A DNA stretch of 27,019 nt from a virus: IMG/VR virus record IMGVR_UViG_3300037069_001785, positions 1 to 27,019 of that record. One strand, 5' to 3'. The notes under the pieces are model-generated. The model made no database searches. It was not told where the DNA came from and saw nothing but the letters and a program-made list of their open reading frames with translations. Of this stretch, positions 1 to 7,481 are shown piece after piece. Both the position numbers and the translations under genes were made by a program. Within the stretch, counting starts at the first letter, position 1, and every line of letters begins with the position of its first letter.

Positions 1-1
1 G

Positions 2-46
2 AATCACCCAGTGGATGATGTCATTACGTACGAATCTGAAGAATGA
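2..46 (+). CDS. C-terminal tail of an upstream gene (partial)
   Basis: The frame beginning at base 2 is open and ends at TGA 44-46, giving 14 residues with an acidic end (VDDVITYESEE). The stop overlaps the next start as ATGA, the same tight coupling used by other gene pairs here. That is the only support, because the 5' part lies outside the window. No function can be assigned. Confidence 0.5.
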   Translation, partial: NHPVDDVITYESEE

Positions 47-1359
47 ATCCAGTAGCCAAGAAGGTCATCTCCGGCTTAGCTGCAGCAGCGGCAGGCTATG
101 GTATTGTCGTCGGCACAGCTCATGAGGCTCGTCAACCAGATAATCTCTCTGATGCCCAGCAAAAGGCTACCTTCGGACACTTCGGACTAGATCTTACAAG
201 AGATGTCGGCATAGGTCTGATCGATGACCTCGCCGGTATTGCCTTTCTCAACTCTAGGTACTTCAAGAAGCGCTTTAGTCAGTACGAAGGTCTAGCACAT
301 GCTGGTATCGCTGCCCTTAGTGTAACAGGCGCAGCAGTTGGTGGAACTATTGCCGGTCATGATTATATGAACTGGCAGGCCGCTAAGAGCTATGTTAATA
401 AGAGAAATGTAGCACTGCAGCAATCTCAGGCCCAGATACCGGACTCTCGCCTTAACCCCCTCTCCGGTTTCAATAACAAGGGAGCTGCGGGACAGCAGCG
501 TAGGGATATGACTGGCATAGGCTCTCCAGCAGCTGGTGGTATCTTCTATAATATGTTAAACAATCCGTTTGCGCATATGTTGAATAGAACTATCACAGCC
601 CCAGATAAAAGAGAAGCACAGGATCCAAGAGCTAAAGCTCTGACCTATTCCTGGGCCGGTGGTGTAGCTGGTATGCTACTCGGCATGAGAGGTGGACTTG
701 CTAAAGCAACCCTGGGCGGTCTCATTGGTGGAACTGCAGCAGGTCTCTATGGTATACACCAAGCTCACAACTCCGATATGAGACAAAATGCTCGTGCTCT
801 CGGAGATGTAGCGCTTGTTGCCGCTCCAACATCTATCATGGCTGGTACTCTTCTAGGACTTGCCAGTCTTCGTGGAAGATTCGCCGGAGTAGGTGAGTTC
901 GCTACTAAGACCTTATCCAAGACTACTCATGGTATTGGAGCCGCTGGCAAGTGGCTTGCTCCACGATCAGATGCTCTCTATAGCAATATACAATCCAGTA
1001 AACAATACGTCCAACGACATGCTGGAGGTTTTGCTGCATCTCATATAGATCCGCTGATTGTTAGAGCTACCGCCCTAACTGGACATCCTAAAGATCTTGA
1101 TGTATCAGGAATGGTACAAGGAGCAGCGGGAGTCGCCGGTGATGCCGCCAGTCTTGCGAATGAACTCTTCCGCTCACAAGCGATTGGCATGATGATCAAG
1201 ACCGGTAAGCATGACAAGACCTGGGAGCAAGCTCTTGGAGTAGGACACTTAATTGTAGCTGGCCCACACCAAGTAGCTCTTGCAGCAACTGCTGCAGGTA
1301 TCTACCAGAACCATAAGAGTAAGGCTACCACTACGATGCCCAGTAGTAGGAGACATTAA
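43..1359 (+). CDS. Gly/Ala-rich hydrophobic protein, probable virion or membrane-active protein
   Basis: This 438-residue protein is not recognised. Several hydrophobic Gly/Ala-rich stretches are visible, roughly at residues 8-27, 85-104, 203-240 and 255-277. Some are long enough to span a membrane, but they are unusually rich in glycine and alanine. Basic or amphipathic segments lie between them, and the C-terminus is basic (SSRRH). There is no signal peptide and no enzyme motif. The start follows a weak GAAG sequence and overlaps the previous stop as ATGA; the stop overlaps the next gene as TAATG. The N-terminal KKVISG resembles SKVISG in the next protein. Phage proteins of this composition are often internal virion or DNA-ejection proteins, so that role is inferred only from composition and position before the terminase. 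Codon use includes many AGA, AGG and ATA codons, unlike the capsid genes downstream. Confidence 0.8.
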   Translation: MNPVAKKVISGLAAAAAGYGIVVGTAHEARQPDNLSDAQQKATFGHFGLDLTRDVGIGLIDDLAGIAFLNSRYFKKRFSQYEGLAHAGIAALSVTGAAVGGTIAGHDYMNWQAAKSYVNKRNVALQQSQAQIPDSRLNPLSGFNNKGAAGQQRRDMTGIGSPAAGGIFYNMLNNPFAHMLNRTITAPDKREAQDPRAKALTYSWAGGVAGMLLGMRGGLAKATLGGLIGGTAAGLYGIHQAHNSDMRQNARALGDVALVAAPTSIMAGTLLGLASLRGRFAGVGEFATKTLSKTTHGIGAAGKWLAPRSDALYSNIQSSKQYVQRHAGGFAASHIDPLIVRATALTGHPKDLDVSGMVQGAAGVAGDAASLANELFRSQAIGMMIKTGKHDKTWEQALGVGHLIVAGPHQVALAATAAGIYQNHKSKATTTMPSSRRH

Positions 1360-1682
1360 TGGCTGGTCTATTCAGTAAAGTAATATCGGGAGCAAAGACT
1401 GCCGGTGCCTTTAGCACTCGTACCACAGCTGATGTCTTTTCTGGCACTGCTCGCAATATGATGAACGTCGCCGGGATCGCAGCTGTAGCGCGAGATCACT
1501 GGGCTATGACTACAGCGGCTGTAGTTGGTGGATCCCTTATATTCGGATATTCTGGACGCGCTGCCCAATCCGTTCCAGCAGGTCCATCTACTCAAGGACA
1601 GGTACCGGGGTCTAGCGGAGCAAGTAACTATAATCTGGGAGCAAGTGGAGACCTAGTCTTCGCTTTGAATAGGTTAAGATAA
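1359..1682 (+). CDS. Small Gly/Ala-rich protein with one hydrophobic segment
   Basis: A 107-residue protein of unknown function. One hydrophobic stretch at about residues 49-66 (TTAAVVGGSLIFGY) could cross or insert into a membrane. The N-terminus SKVISG matches the motif near the start of the preceding 438-residue protein. A Gly/Ser/Pro/Gln-rich region at about 70-95 looks disordered. The ATG overlaps the preceding stop (TAATG) and is preceded by AGGAG, so the two genes are probably translationally coupled. It may belong to the same structural assembly as its neighbours, which is inference from shared motif and composition. Confidence 0.75.
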   Translation: MAGLFSKVISGAKTAGAFSTRTTADVFSGTARNMMNVAGIAAVARDHWAMTTAAVVGGSLIFGYSGRAAQSVPAGPSTQGQVPGSSGASNYNLGASGDLVFALNRLR

Positions 1683-2107
1683 TGCCTTTCTATTCTGGTC
1701 TATTAAAGAAAGCCGGTATCGGCGCAATAGGTATGGGAGTTGTTGAAACAGCTCTTAATGCTGGATTAACTTACTCTACCTACAAGGACGATAGAGAAAA
1801 AGGTAAGGGTGGAGTATTCTCCGCTATACATGCCGTGGGAACAACTATTATTATGAATGAGTTCATGCTCCCGGCTATTGCTCTATCTCTAGCCCCTATG
1901 CTGCCGATCATGCATCAGGCCATAGCAAATAAAGTCGGCATGAGACAGAAGCAGATGATGCCGATGTCTCCATTCAACAGTCAACCAGATTCCCAGCAAG
2001 CCGCCACTAGTAGACAACGTGCCCTCGGTGCTATAGCTAACTCTCAGATTTCTGCAAGAAACGTTTTAGGAAATGAAGCGGGCATTTATGCGCCTCGCTT
2101 CAGATAA
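1682..2107 (+). CDS. Small hydrophobic phage protein
   Basis: A 141-residue protein of unknown function. It has an N-terminal Gly-rich hydrophobic segment (about residues 9-30) and a stronger one at about 51-78 (IIMNEFMLPAIALSLAPML), then a Gln/Met-rich polar C-terminus. The ATG overlaps the preceding stop (TAATG). It sits third in a run of four compact genes with similar composition, which suggests one membrane-associated or internal virion complex, although nothing in the sequence proves this. No catalytic motif is visible. Confidence 0.75.
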   Translation: MPFYSGLLKKAGIGAIGMGVVETALNAGLTYSTYKDDREKGKGGVFSAIHAVGTTIIMNEFMLPAIALSLAPMLPIMHQAIANKVGMRQKQMMPMSPFNSQPDSQQAATSRQRALGAIANSQISARNVLGNEAGIYAPRFR

Positions 2108-2117
2108 GGGGAAATAA

Positions 2118-2501
2118 ATGGCCGATACCACACTATACGGCAAGGTACTTGGAGCTATATCTGGACTATCTGCAAAGGGTAGCGAGCAAGTAGCAGCTGG
2201 CAAAAGTCTTTATAATAATATCGGATTAGGACAAGCTCGTAGAGATTTTATGGGATTGCCCAATCAGATAAGAAACTACGCTAAGAATCAACATAGGGCG
2301 ATATCTGCCGGTTTAGCCAAGCAAGTAATGGATCCCAAGTTCACAAAACCATCAATGGGGATGAGAGCTACTGACTTAAGAGGAAAAGTACTTGGCAAAA
2401 TATCTACCATGAGAGGTACTACCATGAGAAATTACGCTCTTGGAATTGGTGCTGGTGCATATGGAGTTCATTCAATCAATAATCGTCGTAGAGGCTATTA
2501 A
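2118..2501 (+). CDS. Small basic Gly/Ala protein
   Basis: A 127-residue basic protein of unknown function. The start follows AGGGGAA at good distance. An N-terminal helix-prone region (YGKVLGAISGL) resembles the KVISG motifs at the start of the genes at 43 and 1359. Near the C-terminus, ALGIGAGAYGVHS resembles GGTAAGLYGIHQ in the 438-residue protein. This suggests the group shares a short glycine-rich hairpin motif. The protein ends in a basic RRRGY tail. A role as an internal virion protein is inference. Confidence 0.72.
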   Translation: MADTTLYGKVLGAISGLSAKGSEQVAAGKSLYNNIGLGQARRDFMGLPNQIRNYAKNQHRAISAGLAKQVMDPKFTKPSMGMRATDLRGKVLGKISTMRGTTMRNYALGIGAGAYGVHSINNRRRGY

Positions 2502-2530
2502 GACTAGAACTCAAGGATTGAGTTTATTCC

Positions 2531-4426
2531 CTGGCTATTAAAAAAGACTTTGCTGCTGGATTCAGCAAGGCGGAGCAATCTACTCTCACTCAGATCTTTA
2601 AGTCTCCGCTCTTATGGGCCGAGTCTATGTTCCCGCCTAAGATCGCACTAGAAGAGTATGTAGACGTTTATGGCAATCCTAGTACGAGACGTGCAGTTGT
2701 CGAAGGCTGGATGACTCGTCCTTGGCAGCAAGAGATTGTAGAAGCCCCTGGTCTTAAGAAAGTTATTCGAGTATCCCGTCGTGCAGGTAAGACGGCTCTA
2801 GCTATCGTCAAGTGTCTGCACATGTCCTTCGTCATGGGTAAGGGCGTTCTGATCGTAGCCCCTATCGAGCGTCAGGTAGCAGAAATCTACCAGACAATGC
2901 ACAAGCAGTTCATAGATGCCCATCCCGAAGTATTCGCCAGTTCTATCAAGCAGGACGTCAAGTCACCGTATAAGATTGTATGGAACAACGGTGGCTTTAT
3001 TAATTTCGTAACCGCAGGTACTAAGTCTGGCGGCAAGGGTGATGCTATTCGTGGTCAAGGTCACGGCGTTGGCTTGATCTATATCGACGAGTGCGATTAC
3101 ATGACCGACTCCGATTTGGAATCGATCCTGGCTCTTCCAGCGCAGAATCCAACGATGGAAGTCATTATGACCTCTACCCCAACAGGTAAGAGAAACATGT
3201 TCTATCGTCTCTGTACGGATCCACCTCTTGGATGGAAGTCATTCCATAAGACCTGTTGGGAAGCTAACCCTGAGTGGAATGACACTATCGATCAAGAAAT
3301 GCGCAAGGTCTACTCTCCTGACGGTTATCGTCGTGAGTTCTTGGCTGAATTCGGAGATGAAGCGACAGGCGTATTCGATAAGGAATCTATTGATAGAGCT
3401 ATGGAGAGAGGTGAGGGTGGATATCCTTATCGCGATCCTATTAGCGGTCATATGATCTCGGTCAAGTGGCCACACTATGGTTACGCCAAGTCACTTCCTA
3501 AGTCGCCAGATACATTCCGTATCGTAGGCGTAGACTGGGATAAATATCAGGCCGGTCCACAGATTCTTATCATTGAAGCAGAGAGAGCTCGCCCAAGCAC
3601 TAGTAGCGAATATACAAGAGCTATTGAGCAGCCTTTCAATTATATCAAGGTTATCGCCCGTCAGGAGATTCCAAGATCTAAGTTCTCTCTTACCAATGCA
3701 GTTAAGGAGCTCGTCAGGATTAATAAGGACTTCTCTCCCGACTTCTTCTATGTAGACCGTGGATATGGTGAACATCAAATAGAAACCCTTCAGCTCATGG
3801 GACTTGAGGCCGAAGAAGGTTCTGCCGCCGAAGGCTTAGACAAGAAGATCATTCCTATTAGCTTCTCGCAAGGCTATGAGAAGATGGATCCAGTTACTAA
3901 GCAACCCATCAAGGTACGTATCAAGCCTGAGATGGTTAACCGTGCTCGTAACAAGTTCGATGATGAAGAAGTTATCCTCAATCCGTTTGATGATATCCTC
4001 AAGACTCAGCTTGTTAACTATATTGTCGAAAAGATCACTGCCAATGGAGAGCCCAAGTATAGTTCAGTCAATGAACATGCCGTGGACGCTTTCTGCTTGG
4101 CAGTCTTCGGCCTGTATGAGCAGTTCGGCAAGAAACTTATTGCTGAGTTTCAGAAGATGTTCATTGAGAAGCCTCTTGGGCAACGCTATATGGAACTCCA
4201 TGCTAAGAGAGACAGTACAGGACGTCCAGACTTCTTTGCCATGCACAGCGAGATAAAGAAGGAAGATGCTGAAGAAGATATAATGCTTGCTCGCAGCGGG
4301 TTTATCAAGAAAGATCTGATACAGTCTTCTCCAGGCGTTCCTACTGAATCTCAGTTCGATACGAAGAAGCAGGCTTCATATTTTATGCGGGGCGGCAGTC
4401 CTAGCTTCTCCCGCAGGAAGTTCTAA
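2531..4426 (+). CDS. terL: Terminase large subunit (packaging ATPase and nuclease)
   Basis: This is the motor that cuts concatemeric phage DNA and pumps it into the prohead through the portal. Counted from a CTG at 2531 it is 631 residues. Walker A is SRRAGKT (about 82-88), Walker B is IYIDE with Asp/Glu at about 186-187, and motif III is TSTPTG (about 214-219). The RNase H-like nuclease domain shows candidate acidic residues at D335 (VGVDWD), D409 (YVDRG) and D519 (HAVDAF). The first ATG is at 2627, but the 32 upstream codons are open and read like a terminase N-terminus (FKSPLLWAES, just before the W-x-x-EI segment). No ATG, GTG or TTG occurs between the in-frame TGA at 2519 and 2627. AAGGA at 2513-2517 is 13 bases from the CTG, which is long, so the start is less secure than the gene. 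The stop overlaps the next gene as TAATG. Confidence 0.95.
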   Translation: MAIKKDFAAGFSKAEQSTLTQIFKSPLLWAESMFPPKIALEEYVDVYGNPSTRRAVVEGWMTRPWQQEIVEAPGLKKVIRVSRRAGKTALAIVKCLHMSFVMGKGVLIVAPIERQVAEIYQTMHKQFIDAHPEVFASSIKQDVKSPYKIVWNNGGFINFVTAGTKSGGKGDAIRGQGHGVGLIYIDECDYMTDSDLESILALPAQNPTMEVIMTSTPTGKRNMFYRLCTDPPLGWKSFHKTCWEANPEWNDTIDQEMRKVYSPDGYRREFLAEFGDEATGVFDKESIDRAMERGEGGYPYRDPISGHMISVKWPHYGYAKSLPKSPDTFRIVGVDWDKYQAGPQILIIEAERARPSTSSEYTRAIEQPFNYIKVIARQEIPRSKFSLTNAVKELVRINKDFSPDFFYVDRGYGEHQIETLQLMGLEAEEGSAAEGLDKKIIPISFSQGYEKMDPVTKQPIKVRIKPEMVNRARNKFDDEEVILNPFDDILKTQLVNYIVEKITANGEPKYSSVNEHAVDAFCLAVFGLYEQFGKKLIAEFQKMFIEKPLGQRYMELHAKRDSTGRPDFFAMHSEIKKEDAEEDIMLARSGFIKKDLIQSSPGVPTESQFDTKKQASYFMRGGSPSFSRRKF

Positions 4427-5919
4427 TGGCTGACCAAGCCGATATCGATGCCTTAACTACTGAAGCTAAGGATGTTCTTGACTATAGGCCAAACTTATCT
4501 ATTCAACGGCCTAGAGCAATTCCAGGCACAGATGATGTTCAGCAGACTATTCAGCAGGCTCCAAATCATATAGTCCAAGACTATATACTAGAGCTTCTTG
4601 CTACACAGAATGATCTACTATCACTTCAGAGTTGGATGAATGAAGTATTGCCATTATATGGTCGATCACTAGTTAATATTCAGATTCCGATAGCTGGAGA
4701 TACGCTCGGTTCTGATGTACAGCAGGCCGTGAGGTCTATTCTAAACCGGGACTATATTAACTTTGCCGATGCTTTGGATTCCTATGAGCATCCCGAAAAT
4801 CCAGCCAGTTCAGCTATTAAGAAGCTATGGTCCAGAAGCCAATATGGAATTGACGGTAGTATCGCTGGTTCCTTATATTTCAACCTCTGGCGGATAAACA
4901 AGTACTATCTACCAGCGATACAAAACAATCTCACCGGCCTAATGGCCCTTTCTGCTTATGGTATCTTGAATAGTGAAGATGCTTCTCCGGGCACTCTCGT
5001 AGCAGGGGCATCACAAGAGAACTATGACATACCACTAGAGCAGATCGTCGGCTACATGAAGGTTGGCAGTACTCTTAGTTCTCAGGTTAGTGATCTATTC
5101 TCTGTAACTAATAATATTCAGTCGGCAGTTAACTCCCAGGCACTTGCAGCCCCAATGGCCGGGGAACTCATTAGCCAGTTATCGGGAGTAGTAGCCACTG
5201 CACCTGGAAGCTCTAATAAGGTAGATCTAGCAGAGATTATCACTGTTCTACGCACTCTCAAGACCCTATTTATTGTACAGAATGACATAACATATATCAG
5301 TCTTGCAGGAATAGAACAGCGTCTAGATCAACTTATTGAAAATCTACTCCTAGAAGTCCTAGGAGAAGCCGCCAATATCTATGCTCACCTTGAGAGCATG
5401 CTAATGGCACCTATAGTGGGACTCATCCGCAAGCTGGATCAAGCATTCGGTGGGGCGGGGGCTAAAGTTATGGATGACTTTGCCGATAAGCTCACTATAC
5501 TTCTTAATGGAGTTGTCGGGAAGTTCGAATCTCATATGTTGGATATGTATAGGCATACGGCCTTACATAACAATCTAACTAACGTATCTATAGATAAGAA
5601 CGCCCAGAACAATAACCTTAGGAATCTCGTTAAGACTGTAGATCTTCTCATAGAAGCTCTTGAGCTTCTCAATGGGAATCAAATCAACTGGGAATCCATA
5701 GCGGTTGGCATAGCCGATCAGGTAGTTAGTAGGAGTCTCTTACAGATACTCCCCAAGCTACCATCTCAGGCCAAGTCCTCTGCTCCTCCCGGAACTAATC
5801 TCAGTACCTTAACAACGAATACATGGGGACTGAACCTAACTGGTACTCCCGGTCAGGTTGCAAGTAGTCTCGCTACCAATATTCTAGCCCTTACAGGCTC
5901 AGACGGAGGCGTTTCCTGA
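4426..5919 (+). CDS. Helical phage protein of unknown function
   Basis: A 497-residue protein that I do not recognise. It is mostly predicted helix by composition, rich in Leu, Gln, Asn and Ala, with a long amphipathic central part (about residues 270-420, including EQRLDQLIENLLLEVLG). The C-terminus is Ser/Thr/Gly-rich and looks flexible. No enzyme motif or obvious membrane span is present. AGGAAG precedes an ATG that overlaps the terminase stop. Its own stop TGA overlaps the next start as CTGA, and GGAGG for that next gene lies inside its last codons. Position between terminase and metallophosphoesterase suggests a virion or assembly role, but this is only context. Confidence 0.8.
   Translation: MADQADIDALTTEAKDVLDYRPNLSIQRPRAIPGTDDVQQTIQQAPNHIVQDYILELLATQNDLLSLQSWMNEVLPLYGRSLVNIQIPIAGDTLGSDVQQAVRSILNRDYINFADALDSYEHPENPASSAIKKLWSRSQYGIDGSIAGSLYFNLWRINKYYLPAIQNNLTGLMALSAYGILNSEDASPGTLVAGASQENYDIPLEQIVGYMKVGSTLSSQVSDLFSVTNNIQSAVNSQALAAPMAGELISQLSGVVATAPGSSNKVDLAEIITVLRTLKTLFIVQNDITYISLAGIEQRLDQLIENLLLEVLGEAANIYAHLESMLMAPIVGLIRKLDQAFGGAGAKVMDDFADKLTILLNGVVGKFESHMLDMYRHTALHNNLTNVSIDKNAQNNNLRNLVKTVDLLIEALELLNGNQINWESIAVGIADQVVSRSLLQILPKLPSQAKSSAPPGTNLSTLTTNTWGLNLTGTPGQVASSLATNILALTGSDGGVS
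5905..5909 (+). promoter_or_regulatory. Shine-Dalgarno for a CTG start
   Basis: GGAGG lies six bases before CTG 5916-5918, which overlaps the previous stop as CTGA. No ATG, GTG or TTG exists in this frame between the stop at 5865-5867 and ATG 6210. The site therefore decides the start of the metallophosphoesterase gene and supports initiation at CTG. Confidence 0.7.
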
Positions 5920-7235
5920 ACAGCCCAGATCCAACCCTTAAAAAGGGTCACGTTGAATTTAAGACAGGCTTTTGCACCGATTGCGGAGATTCATTCCAGT
6001 ATCCCAAGCATTTCAGCAAAGAGCTAAGACCAGTCCTATGTGAAGCCCACGATCCAGCTAATGCAATCAAAATAGATCTATCTGAATTTGACGATTACTC
6101 CAATGGAGTAACTAACCAAAATCCTGGATCTTATAAGGTTATAGACGTAGATGGAGCTAACTGGCATGTCTCCGTTAGTGATGACAATCCATGGCTCATT
6201 CACGGCACTATGCCGCCGATGACAGCGAGCACGGCAACACCATTTACTACGAATGCCCCATTTACCAGCGGATATAGTCAGATCATCACCACGGCATCTC
6301 CTGTTGCTGGTTATTTTACTACTCCAGGTCCTCAGGGTAATAAGTTCTCCGACTCTCGGAGAATGAAGTCTGCTGATGAGATCAGGTCTGAGTATAATGC
6401 TCGTCTGTACAAGCTACAGATGCCAGAGGTCTGCGATATTAGTCTTCCAAGGCCTAGGCATGGCAAGCATGTAACAATCATACATGCGGGTGATGTACAT
6501 ATCGGTACCGATGCCTGCACCTACAGAGCCTTCAAAGAACTCCTAGAATATGTCCTACAAGCTCCCGACACATATATCGCTTTCCAAGGCGATCTAGTTG
6601 ACGTTCTCACAGCTCATAGTGTAGGTGTTATGGCTGAACAGGCCATGACGATCCAGGAGCAGTTCACTCTAGCCACTGCAGATCTTATGCCGCTGGCTAA
6701 GGCTAATAAGATACTATGGGTTATCAAGGGTAATCACGAGGATCGCCTAGACCGTGCCACTAAGAACATCGTAGATGGAGCTCAGTGGATGGCCCGCGTC
6801 TTAGACGTGAACTATCTATATACTGAGGGCTACACTCGTCTACATTGTGGTGATGCTAGCTATCTCTCCTACAATCTCCACGGCTTCAATGCCGGTAGCT
6901 CAGCCGGTGCTCGTAGGAACAAGATGGACTCTATGCTCACCAAGTTCCCATCTGCTGATATTATCACTTGTGGACACAACCACCAGTTAGATATCATCCA
7001 GCGCGTAGATGATACTATTCTTCCAAACAACCAGCGGGCTCATAAGCAGCGTTGGGGACTCTATACAGGAACATTCCATTCCTATATCGGCTATCCAGCC
7101 GAAGCAGGTCTTGGAGCTAGCCCACTGGGTGCTACAGCAGTTCACTTCGATATAGAGTTCAATACCATCAAGCCTGAGATTCTCCCTGTTGTTCCAATCA
7201 ATGGGGTTTATAGGATACAGTTACCTGTACGATGA
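5916..7235 (+). CDS. Calcineurin-like metallophosphoesterase with zinc-ribbon-like N-terminus
   Basis: A two-metal phosphoesterase; the substrate is unknown (nucleic-acid ends, cyclic nucleotides and phosphoproteins are all possible for this fold). From CTG 5916 it has 439 residues. The family motifs occur in order: GDVH (D193, H195), GD (225-226), GNHED (272-276), a His in NLHG (H322) and GHNH (353-356). The segment before the first ATG (residues 1-98) carries C20-x2-C23 and C42-x2-H45, which looks like a zinc-binding knuckle, followed by a Ser/Thr/Pro-rich linker to about residue 145. From ATG 6210 the product would be 341 residues and still hold the whole catalytic domain, so both forms could exist. 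The start rests on GGAGG at 5905 and the CTGA overlap. The stop overlaps the next gene (ATGA). Confidence 0.88.
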   Translation: MNSPDPTLKKGHVEFKTGFCTDCGDSFQYPKHFSKELRPVLCEAHDPANAIKIDLSEFDDYSNGVTNQNPGSYKVIDVDGANWHVSVSDDNPWLIHGTMPPMTASTATPFTTNAPFTSGYSQIITTASPVAGYFTTPGPQGNKFSDSRRMKSADEIRSEYNARLYKLQMPEVCDISLPRPRHGKHVTIIHAGDVHIGTDACTYRAFKELLEYVLQAPDTYIAFQGDLVDVLTAHSVGVMAEQAMTIQEQFTLATADLMPLAKANKILWVIKGNHEDRLDRATKNIVDGAQWMARVLDVNYLYTEGYTRLHCGDASYLSYNLHGFNAGSSAGARRNKMDSMLTKFPSADIITCGHNHQLDIIQRVDDTILPNNQRAHKQRWGLYTGTFHSYIGYPAEAGLGASPLGATAVHFDIEFNTIKPEILPVVPINGVYRIQLPVR

Positions 7236-7441
7236 TTTCAATCAATACCCGAGTAAGTGAATTAGAAGCAATCTTAAGACCAGCTGCTGTTCCTCCCAAT
7301 CTCTCTTGCAATAGATGCGATGGAACTGGTCACAATATCAGTCTTCTATCTCCGGAGCCATTCTGCCCTCAGTGTAAGGGAACCGGATTTGCTGATTCTT
7401 CTCGACGTAAAGCAAGAAAGCTCGCTTCTTTAAGAGCCTAA
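7232..7441 (+). CDS. Small zinc protein with two DnaJ-type CxxCxGxG motifs
   Basis: A 69-residue protein with two CxxCxGxG motifs, CNRCDGTG and CPQCKGTG, separated by about 12 residues. These are the zinc-binding repeats of the DnaJ (Hsp40) cysteine-rich domain, which normally has four; two are enough to form one zinc site. There is no J domain. The C-terminus is basic (SSRRKARKLASLRA). It overlaps the metallophosphoesterase gene by four bases (ATGA) and sits 40 bases before a Clp-type ATPase. It could be a substrate-binding or adaptor protein for that ATPase, which is inference. Similar motifs occur in other small phage proteins of unknown role. Confidence 0.85.
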   Translation: MISINTRVSELEAILRPAAVPPNLSCNRCDGTGHNISLLSPEPFCPQCKGTGFADSSRRKARKLASLRA

Positions 7442-7460
7442 ACAACTAGCAAGCTCTTAA
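7430..7460 (+). other. Hairpin across a stop codon
   Basis: TTAAGAGC (7430-7437) and GCTCTTAA (7453-7460) form a perfect 8-bp inverted repeat with a 15-base loop that spans the stop of the zinc protein. No T-run follows, so it is not a typical intrinsic terminator. It may slow exonucleases or affect coupling to the ATPase gene, or be chance. Confidence 0.35.
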
Positions 7461-7481
7461 CTCCAGGATATAGGGTACATC

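Noticed and set aside
3876-4256. A 126-codon open frame inside the terminase
   Set aside because: It overlaps the conserved nuclease domain in another frame and has shadow-like composition.
2627-4426. Terminase starting at the first ATG (599 residues)
   Set aside because: The upstream frame is open and reads like a terminase N-terminus, and the ATG lacks a good ribosome binding site. The CTG start is preferred, with stated doubt.
6210-7235. Metallophosphoesterase starting at ATG 6210
   Set aside because: It would leave a 290-base gap in a tightly packed region and ignore GGAGG plus the CTGA overlap. It may still be a secondary start.
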